Source: Sialis fuliginosa
Lineage: Eukaryota; Arthropoda; Insecta; Megaloptera; Sialidae
NCBI GenBank assembly: GCA_961205875.1
Contig: OY540811.1
Span: forward strand, 17,601,248-17,665,247
Direction: 5' to 3'
DNA length: 64,000 nt
Shown piece after piece: positions 55,762-64,000 of this stretch. A program made the position numbers and the translations under genes. Numbering within the stretch: the first letter of the stretch is position 1; every line of letters starts with the position of its first letter. The notes beneath the pieces were generated by a model, which was given only the letters and a program-made list of their open reading frames with translations, had not been told where the DNA came from and ran no database searches.

Positions 55762-58396
55762 TTCCTAAAAAACACTATGTACAAATATCTATACAATAAG
55801 AATATTAATATGTTTTTAAATACAAGTTTTGAAAAAAATTATCGAACAACGAAAATGATCTTTACAAAACCGTTTCGAAAAAATAGCTATTTCTGTACCA
55901 TATATAACTTACCCTATATTTCGTCAATAACTACTTTTTATATGTACTACTTTTTAATATGTAGGTTTATTTTTAATAATGTACAGTGCCAAATATGTAT
56001 CCGTACCTATATTTTTAGATTTAATTCCTGAAAAAAAAATTATGGAAAAATAAAGAAGAATATAATTGTTAATAAGTATTTATTTATTTCACCTCACCAA
56101 AATATACTATGCTTATTTTTCATTTTTATTTTAAAATTATATTTTTCGAGGCATTAGAAAACTACCTAAATCTATCAGTCTTATCACTAAATTTATTAAA
56201 ATTATTACATTTCCAGCATTTCAAAATACAAAAATTAAATATACTATTAATTAACGTTTTACATGTGACATATTAACATTACAAATTATAATGTATATGA
56301 AATGAAAGTTGGAAGATAATTATAAATTCGACTATATCATTGTTCATATATTAATTAAGAGGAGACGAACGAGCTGACAAAAATGCATAGAAGAAGAATG
56401 TATTCATTATTTTATTTATAAATAGTTACTGTTGTATTTCCATATTAATTATCATTTAAAAAATTATTCTGTTTATTTAACCCTTTAACTGCCAAAAAAA
56501 TATATGGATATCAAAAATATTCGTAATTAAAGTACCCTAAAATACTAATCATCTTATCTTGATTGTTAATTATCATAACAATATAAATGAGTACATTTAT
56601 AATAAAGTGGTCTTTTACATTCATTATAATAGTCAATATAATTTATTTATATTTTTATATGGCACAATTAACGGAAGCTTATGATTTTCTTATTACAATC
56701 ATACTTTTTAACAGTACCAATTTTATAAATATCATAATGTAACTTATATTTAAGTAATTCAAACAACATGATATTAAGCCATTTTAGATATCAATTCTAC
56801 TAATTAGTAATATAAAGATAACATTAACACAATAATTTCGAAACAACAATCGTCTTAACATGAAGTATATTTTTTGATGTAATGTTATTGCGATATAGTA
56901 ATTATGTACTGCTTTTCTATATATATATATATGTTAATCTTCAGAATTTTTAAGATATAGCATTTCTAATTTATAATAACTTTGGAAGAAGCTAGTACTA
57001 CATAGTATTGATACTGAAAGAATAATTTATTTTCAATGCCAACTAAACCTTTATTTACACATCTGTGTTACCTTTTACATTATGCATGAATATATATATA
57101 TATAGTATATATATATAATTAACGTTTACTGTATATCGGATATAACATTATGATTATAATGTTAACATGTATATGAAATAAATCTACAAAAAGCTGAATA
57201 TAGAAGTATATGTTTTATATTAGATAATGAAGAAAACCTTTCCAATTATTTCTAAACTATCAGTTGCTCTATTAACTACACATTCATATAAATAAAAGGG
57301 AAACATATCACTGGACTTAATATTGTTGAAACCATACACTAAACCTAATTGTAGTGAATTTAATATTATTGGCAAGTATAGAATTAAGTTTCAAACAACA
57401 TTTCAGTAAAAAAATTTCATACCTCGGCGATATCAAAAATCTACATATCACAGACAGAAATCTTTAAAAGACTTCAAGTTTTGAGATTTTTTGATATTTT
57501 TCAGAGGTTTTCACAAATATCTAAAAATATTCATTTGTTTGCTACTAGTTTATTTACAATAAATATTTTTGTTCAAATTGCGAACTTGGGAGTGGATCAA
57601 ACAAAGTTTACCAAAAATAATAATTTTGAATTGCAATATTCGTAGGTACCTTTATAATATACATTAGTAATGATGCAACAAATATTGCTTGCCTTAATAC
57701 CTTTGATTTTCTTTAAATTTGGAAAATACACGAAAAGCAAATTTTCATTGATAGTAAAAATATTAAATGTGTAAACAAGTAGGTACTAGTTTTTTATTAT
57801 TATTTATTGATTTAATATATTTTATTATGTATAATAAACAAAACAAAATAAAAATAAAACAGAATACCTTGGGATTTGAACTCAGGACCCTTGGGTTGTG
57901 AGATATATTTATATTTAAAAAATTATAAGATCCCTTTAAAACATATTTGAAACCTTCGATTCAATAATAATTAGTACCCAAGATATAAATTTTATTTTAT
58001 TTTGAAAGGTCGCCATTTTGAAATCCGTAAAGGAACATCGCTGACCAATGAACTTAACACAGATATTTATAAGATCGATTTTACAGCCATGTTTCAAAAA
58101 GATCAGAAAAAAATCTGAATAGTTCAAGAGCTCACAAGAAATAAGATATAAAAATAAATAACAAAAATATTTGTTGCTAATAGATATAATCTAACTAGCA
58201 AAAAAATTAAAATGTGTTCACATGTTTTCACTTTTTTCATCAACTTTCGATTGTTGTAGAACTCGTTGCACAAAATATCTCGGATTCTTTCCAGGTCATT
58301 GTTTGTATAATCCGGGACTCAACGCGAACTGAACGTCTTACATTTTAAGAAGCACTGTTATATTTTACTTTTACACAACTTCAGCATAACAACAAT
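55762..58396. other. Convergent intergenic region between protease and CD36-family genes
   Basis: Contains both 3' UTRs and AT-rich DNA with TA microsatellites (near 56923-56935 and 57090-57117). A tRNA-like B-box in antisense lies at 57871-57889 (GGGATTTGAACTCAGGACC). No further gene is recognised. Confidence 0.75.
56049..56054 (+). terminator. Candidate polyadenylation signal of the protease gene
   Basis: AATAAA lies 288 bases after the stop. No competing canonical copy was noticed closer to the stop. Confidence 0.5.
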
Positions 58397-58654
58397 TTAA
58401 ATAATTGTCTCTCTTTCAACAAACTGATCGAACTCTTTTAGGTTGACAACTTTGACAGGCGTGTAACTGATGTTTCTTTCGTACAACGGCATACCAGGCC
58501 TCGAGTTTTGAAGTTTTACGAACTTGTACAGCGATAGAATGAACATCACAAAGCCTCCAATGGCCAATAAGACGATTAAGCTTATTTGTAGATACGGAGC
58601 GACGTCGATTAATCCAATTAAGAGAGCAACATTATTTGGCAACTTTTCAACACT
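58397..58654 (-). CDS. CD36-family terminal exon: membrane helix and cytoplasmic tail
   Basis: On the minus strand the acceptor is tattttgttacag. It encodes SVEKLPNNVALLIGLIDVAP, a helix of about 24 residues (YLQISLIVLLAIGGFVMFIL...) and the tail KFVKLQNSRPGMPLYERN... ending QFVERETII. ERETII at the very end resembles the ERAPLI sorting motif of mammalian LIMP-2. Confidence 0.92.
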   Translation of the reverse strand, partial: SVEKLPNNVALLIGLIDVAPYLQISLIVLLAIGGFVMFILSLYKFVKLQNSRPGMPLYERNISYTPVKVVNLKEFDQFVERETII

Positions 58655-61600
58655 CTGTAACAAAATATGTTAATCAATATTATTATTTCAAGACACTGAT
58701 TTATCTATCAATTTTGTACGATTTTAAAAGTAGAACTTAATCCTATTTTTTTCTATATTAAAAATAGTTATCAAATTTAAAATTTATTTTATCATGAAAA
58801 CACAGGCTTTACGCCGACGAAATCGTTTTTTCGACGAGGCGTGATCCAGACGATGAGTTTAGGATGACACACGTCTCATGTGAAAACTTTATTACAACTA
58901 TTTACCTAATTTAATTAATTGAATATTGCTTTTTTTTAAACTCAACTCCTTGATTTTTAGACCATTTATTTACATGCCCCCCCCCCCAATCTTTCTTTAA
59001 AATAACTTATATGAACATTCATATTATTATTATTATTATTATATGTATGTATACGAATATCATATATCAATTTATACAAAATATTTTACAATAATACTTA
59101 ATTGGTTTTTAATTGTTATTGTACAGGAATTCTATAAAAATATGTGCATTTCAATAATAATACCTACTTTAAATTAGCCAATTAACCACATTATTAAATA
59201 CAATTAAAAAGTGATTAATTCAATAATTGAATATAAAGATGCATTTATTGTATTATATATAAATGACAGTCGTTATTATATTGAGTTAAAGAATAGATAT
59301 TGAGAAGAAAAAAAACTAGCAATTACAATATAATTAAGAAAATACCTAACCAATAATTTATATCTATCTTCACTACTGTCAACGATTAAAAAGGTATTAA
59401 TATTCATATATCATTTACAAGATTTATACATATATAAGTATACATAAATAAACATTGATTTCCACGTGCGTGATTTTTATAAGTATTTTATTAGACAGTA
59501 AGTCGCGACATGTTTGAACTATTGCGTTAATTGTATATTATCTAGCTTTTACTATAAATATTCATAATAAGAGTTCTGATAGCCCGAATCGATTTCTGAT
59601 TGATTGTAGTAGCCAATTTCTGATTTTATCAATCAATATCACACTATAATATAAACGTGTAAGTATACGGAAACGTTAATTTTATAGACTTGGTTTCTAC
59701 CGAACCGATATTCGTTTTTTTTTTGTTATGTAGCTTCGTCATTCTTCCAGTTAACTGTAAAGGTTTCATTTCTTAGCTATAAAGGTCTATGGGCTGTGAT
59801 TTTTTTCCGAGATAATACGTGAAATTTTCCCGAAAAAACTATCCTTTCGTACACGACCTACCCCAAGTCAGCGTAAGACAGAGAAAAATTCGCCACACGA
59901 GGGCAAGAATATTGTAAATTTTCATCGGTGTTGGGGTGCAAAGCACCCAGGGACAGAGCCCCTAGTCATCAAATATGTACACAAGTATTTCATATTATTA
60001 AATTACCGTAAAACGGGGCTACTTTGAACAGGTTTTGGAGGTTTTTGGTTTGTAACTTTTTTTTACGGCTCGAATTTCACTTTTTTTTACGCCAACAGAA
60101 CAATGTGTCCTTTGGTTATCAGATCTATGGCAAATTTAAAACCTACCACCCCCCTAACTCCCTACTTTTTTTAATTTATTAAATGTCAAAGTAACCTCAG
60201 AAGTGGGGTTTCTTTAACAGGGCATTGAAATGCAACTGACGTCAAAGATAGTAAAAGCATGGGTTACTTTGATATCATTTTGACCAAAAAAACTATTATT
60301 TCATTGAAAACTACATGGATTTAAAATGAAAACAAATATTTTTACAATTAAATTATTCTTTATTAACGCAAGTATTACAATATTTGTATACTGTTAATGC
60401 CACTTAATCAGTCTCTTAAGTAATAATTAATATAATTGAGATCAATTTAAACAAGATAGGTAACAATCAACTTTGGCAATATTATAGGCAAGAAACAATT
60501 AGTTAGAGTCGTCCTCACACACCACACATTCGTATGACGGATTGTTTGAGCCCTTATTGCTCTGTCAAAGTAGCCCCAAAATCTGTCAAAGTAACCCTGG
60601 AAGTCAAAGTAGCCCCGTTTTACGGTATATATTCACTGCCAGTTTGGCTAAACTCGGTCAGAACTCTTACTGGGGTATATCTAGATTTTACTAGCTGTTT
60701 TGACCACGTGACCGGATGCTCTGAACATGTTGACGCAATACACTTGACACAGCCGCATTTATTTTTACCGCGCCATCCACTGATTCTACTGCTGTTTTTC
60801 TTTTACATTTGACACTATGTAACAGTATAAATCGCAATAAGATCGGTTTAGCATTTTTACTGCTCTGTCTTTTAGTCGAATGACGTCATGATAAACTCAT
60901 AAACTAAATATTTATCTAAGCTGCACTATGCACACCAAGAGGAGTCTTTGTTATTATTACATAAGAATAAATGAAAAACGCATTTTTTTCAAAGATAAAG
61001 GGGTAAATAAGATACAATAACAAACAAGATACTTTATTAACAATTTTTTTTTAATAAAAACGAACAAAATATTTTTTATCGTGAAAATTTTTTTATTACT
61101 TAATATTACGTATATAGGCTCAATAAAAAAGAACTTTACTTATAAGACCACAGTTACAAAAAAATTAATATCGATAGTTCAAAGTATAAATCTATAAAAC
61201 CAATTAATATTGATTTTTGTGCGTATGGTACACATTGAAGAAACCACAGTTGAAATTAAAAAACTGTGTCCTTTGTGGTATACTATATAAGTACACATGT
61301 TAATATTAATAATGACCGTCAACACTTGAGATAAAAAATATTACATCATCAAATTTATTTTTGCATGAGTATGAAATTATATACATAATGTATATATATA
61401 TTATACGTATGTAACATAATATGAATATTTTGAAAAAATGTAAATAATAATAGTTTGTATATTATGTCAATCGCAATACAAGAGCCGCATATGGTGTAGT
61501 AGTCTGTAGTAGGCAATGATACAAATGCTTAGGGCGCTGATTAATTAGGGAATTAATCGAAAATATTAATTAACTATGCTGTAAATATCTATTTTGACAA

Positions 61601-63080
61601 TGGGGTACAAAAAAAATCTCACTTCAGTTCAGAGGTGGATTTAGACCTCACGGGGCACTTGGGACTAAACATATGGGGGGCCTTTCCTTCCCACTTTATT
61701 AATTTGTGCTGAATAAAAAAAATTATGTTAGGTAGAAATGATTACTATCTTTATTATATTATGAGGGGAGGGGCAAAAGTAATAAGTATTTTGAACCCTT
61801 TACAGGTGCCATTTTTGAGTTATAAATAAAAAATAGGTTCCATTTTTTCTGACTGAGATTTTGACACCCCATAGTTAAAATTTCAAATTTCTAGCTTATA
61901 TAATTTATGAGATATTTTGCTGTCTGATTGGACGGCCTTACATATATGAACACAATGAAAAGACAATAGTGAGATTAATAGGATTTCTACGGATTCCTAA
62001 GAAAAAAAATAACGCGTGTTTTTTTTATCTTTGAAAAAATCAATTAAAAAATTTCGACCAACACTCGTTAAGGCTACTGTTTCAGCTATGATGATTATTA
62101 TCTATCCAGGGCAAGCCTATGTTTTTTGCAATAAATGCATAGAAAAAATTGTATTGGAAAAATAAAATCTTAATTCATCTATTTTATTGGTTATGTTTCG
62201 AAGACAATATTTTTCACTTGCTTTAAGTAACAGTTTTATTATATTATGTAATAATTTGTAGTATTTGGTCGTTAAAAACAACACTCAGTCAATATTTTCT
62301 TGCGTCCATGAATAAATTACTAGGGAGTGAGATATTCAGTTATTTCCATGTACGTAAAATTATTACATTTCTGAATAAAACTATTGACCTTAATAATTAA
62401 TTTCACCAAATAAATGATCAAAACTTACCATTTGAAACCAGGTTAAAGGAATAGTCACACCATTAAAGGGCTTCACTTTAGTGCTGTATTGTGTATCACT
62501 TACAACTAAATTTACTTGAATCCTGGAATGCCCCCTGATGGGAATACCAGCACTCTGTAATTAAATATAACTATTATAATAAACAAACATCAGGTTATTA
62601 TTCCTAAGTTTTTAATAATAATAATAAATACGTACGTTTATAAATACTATAGTGCATACAATTAGAATTGTTTCGTACTTATCTATAGTATATTATAGGT
62701 ATAACAGTCATTTAATTAGGATTTTAAAAATAATTTATTTTTTGTCTAACTCGCGTTTTGTCGTAAAAAAATATTTGGAACTTTTAAATAGGTATACAAT
62801 TTAAATAAATAAATTGGCTTACACCCAAAAACAAAGACTCAAGATTATTAAATGCAAACCTTAATAATTTTTATTTTTTTAATAATATGGGTATTAAGTC
62901 ATCAATGAATTGATATGTATAATTAAAAGAAAATAGGTAATAGATATTTTATAAAACTTACCGGATGAATTAATAGTTCTGAGCTATGCTTTTTATCATC
63001 AGGAAATAGACCTTCTATTTTCTCGAATAATATTTTATCACAGTTCAAGAAGTGTGGCATTGAAACGGCAATAGGAATTT
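58397..63080 (-). CDS. CD36 / LIMP-2 family (scavenger receptor class B) membrane protein, 3' end
   Basis: On the minus strand, exons 63080-62962, 62554-62429 and 58654-58397 join in frame (GT-AG) into 166 residues and a stop. They match the C-terminal third of CD36-family ectodomains: IPIAVSMPHFLNCDKILFEK, then SAGIPIRGHSRIQVNL, then NGVTIPLTWFQM. A hydrophobic helix follows (ISLIVLLAIGGFVMFILS) and then a tail of about 40 residues. The family binds lipids or glycoproteins and transports lipids, at the plasma membrane or in lysosomes. The N-terminal part, including the first membrane helix, lies past the window. Which of the many insect paralogues it is cannot be told. Confidence 0.92.
60004..60627. 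mobile_element. TA-flanked miniature element with perfect 24-bp terminal repeats
   Basis: The first 24 bases (60004-60027, TACCGTAAAACGGGGCTAC...) and last 24 bases (60604-60627) are exact inverted copies. TA at each end fits a Tc1/mariner-type duplication. The word TCAAAGTA(G/A)CC recurs near both ends and internally (60186, 60568, 60588), like subterminal transposase sites. No transposase is encoded. Confidence 0.85.
61795..62010. repeat. Dispersed repeat, copy 2 of the 19150-19665 family
   Basis: CCCTTTACAGGTGCCATTTTTGAG-like start (61797-61817), GAGATTTTGACACCCCATAG, then a tail with GACAATAGTGAGATTAATAG and ACGGATTCCTAAG. Order and wording parallel the copy in the first CenG1A intron. 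Confidence 0.55.
62429..62554 (-). CDS. CD36-family exon: last ectodomain strands
   Basis: On the minus strand the acceptor is atttaattacag and the donor ATG|GTAAGT. The 42 codons read SAGIPIRGHSRIQVNLVV, then a loop, then NGVTIPLTWFQM. TGIP(M)...RLQINL...LPxxWF is the family pattern here. Both ends are phase 0. Confidence 0.93.
62555..62961 (-). other. CD36-family intron, 407 bp
   Basis: AT-rich, nothing else seen. Confidence 0.85.
62962..63080 (-). CDS. CD36-family exon: ectodomain with PHF motif
   Basis: On the minus strand the acceptor is cttttattgcag and the donor CCG|GTAAGT. It starts with two bases of a split codon, then IPIAVSMPHFLNCDKILFEK and a polar segment ending SSELLIHP. (P)MSxPHF with a following acidic or Asp residue is conserved in CD36 proteins. 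Confidence 0.9.
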
Positions 63081-64000
63081 CTGCAATAAAAGTAAACGGT
63101 TAAGTTAATAATTTATTAATATAATTCTTTCTTTAGGGCACTTCTGGTTATAACTCACATATTTTTATAATTATTCTAAATAACAAAGGTTTTATCTTAA
63201 AATTAATCAGGTTTAGAAAATTTAGGAAATAATTTTTTGACAAATTATACTAAATTTTAATTTTCTTGCGTAATAAAACAAAAAGCTCTGCCCAAATTGC
63301 TCCATCACGTCAGGTTTACGAGATGTTCCAGCCTATAATTCAAAAATGATTATTTTGGCCCTATTGAAGCAAGAAATTTTTTTCTTAACTTTTTGTCCAC
63401 GATAACAAACAGTAGGTAATATATTTCTCTTTCAAAATGAATTTTTTACTTTTGATTGTGTACGATTTTTTTACCGTGATAAACTAGTTTCAAGTTTTTG
63501 TTATATTTGTGTGCAGTATAGTCAATTGTGTATAGCCTAAATTCTTATTTATTTATTTAAATATTATCAAATTAGCATCTTTCAACGAAAAATAATCGTA
63601 ACTACAGTAGTTCATATTAATAAAGAAAAATAGTCTTTTTTTCTGCGCATGAAAACTTTAAAATTCATAATAATGACCAATTTTTTTTATTGTTTTTCTA
63701 TTTTTAATATCAAATATTGTATTATTAAAATACCTACGCCAGAGCGACCGCCTCTGTTAAAATAATAATAAAAAAAATACCTACATGGAAAAAAAAAATT
63801 TTTTAGCAATCAAAAAAAGTTGTTCCCATAAATCTTTTTATTAGAATGTGTTTATATGTTTATAAATATTTAAATTATCTATTTTTTAAATTTATTTATA
63901 AAAAAAGCTTTTAAATGCAGTTTTATACTGATATCATTATGTTAAAGCTATTATTTTAATTGTTTACAATGATTTGTTTTCGAATTAACACATTATAAAC
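63081..64000 (-). other. Upstream CD36-family intron, continuing past the window
   Basis: AT-rich, with no further exon visible on the minus strand. The next upstream exon must end on a single base of a split codon. Confidence 0.75.

Larger units (their letters stand above)
58655..62428 (-). other. CD36-family intron, 3.8 kb
   Basis: It contains a C11 run (58977-58987), an ATT microsatellite (about 59026-59041), the TA-flanked element (60004-60627), a hAT-like left end CAGAGGTGGATTTAG near 61629 and a dispersed repeat copy (61795-62010). No exon is recognised. Confidence 0.85.

Noticed and set aside
60534..60812. 92-codon open frame
   Set aside because: It overlaps the end of a miniature transposon and is built from its repeat words.

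Overview
This is an AT-rich eukaryotic window carrying three spliced protein genes, almost certainly from an insect. The support is short AT-rich introns beside very long ones, consensus GT-AG junctions, proteins of typical arthropod families, and many short non-autonomous DNA transposons (hAT-, pogo- and Helitron-like). I cannot assign the order with confidence; Hemiptera or Lepidoptera are both possible. There are no bacterial features, CRISPR arrays, rRNA genes or complete tRNA genes.

Gene 1 (+ strand, 5187-35966) is the ArfGAP with GTP-binding-like, PH and ankyrin domains known as centaurin gamma, AGAP or CenG1A. Eleven exons can be joined in one frame (863 full codons plus a stop). Only the extreme N-terminal coding exon or exons are missing. 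The first visible exon holds the P-loop and is separated from the second by a 21.6 kb intron. That intron contains several CpG-rich blocks that could be internal promoters, a Helitron-like element and foldback elements. The last eight exons are packed into 3 kb.

Gene 2 (+ strand, 50501-55761) is the C-terminal part of a trypsin-fold (S1A) serine protease. Five exons give 282 residues covering a disulfide-linked pro-region, the activation site and a full catalytic triad. Its primary specificity pocket is Gly189/Asp226, the arrangement known from crab collagenase (brachyurin) and not the one in trypsin. No convincing upstream exon was found between 36.2 and 50.5 kb.

Gene 3 (- strand, 58397 to beyond 63080) is the 3' end of a CD36/LIMP-2 (scavenger receptor class B) membrane protein. 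Three exons give 166 residues covering the last part of the ectodomain, the C-terminal membrane helix and a long cytoplasmic tail ending in an acidic di-leucine-like motif. Genes 2 and 3 are convergent.

The rest is intron or intergenic sequence. The best supported non-coding items are three hAT-like miniature elements with perfect 8-bp target duplications (28140-28542, 39288-39564, 40975-41882), a TA-flanked element with 24-bp perfect terminal repeats (60004-60627), a Helitron-like element (9601-9955), long-arm foldback elements (23409-23758, 31065-31297) and a perfect-armed hairpin (46789-46860). Homopolymer G or C runs of 10-19 bases recur in this AT-rich DNA, about half of them inside such elements. 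I found no autonomous transposase or reverse transcriptase, and no new multi-gene system. The three genes have no evident functional link beyond adjacency.
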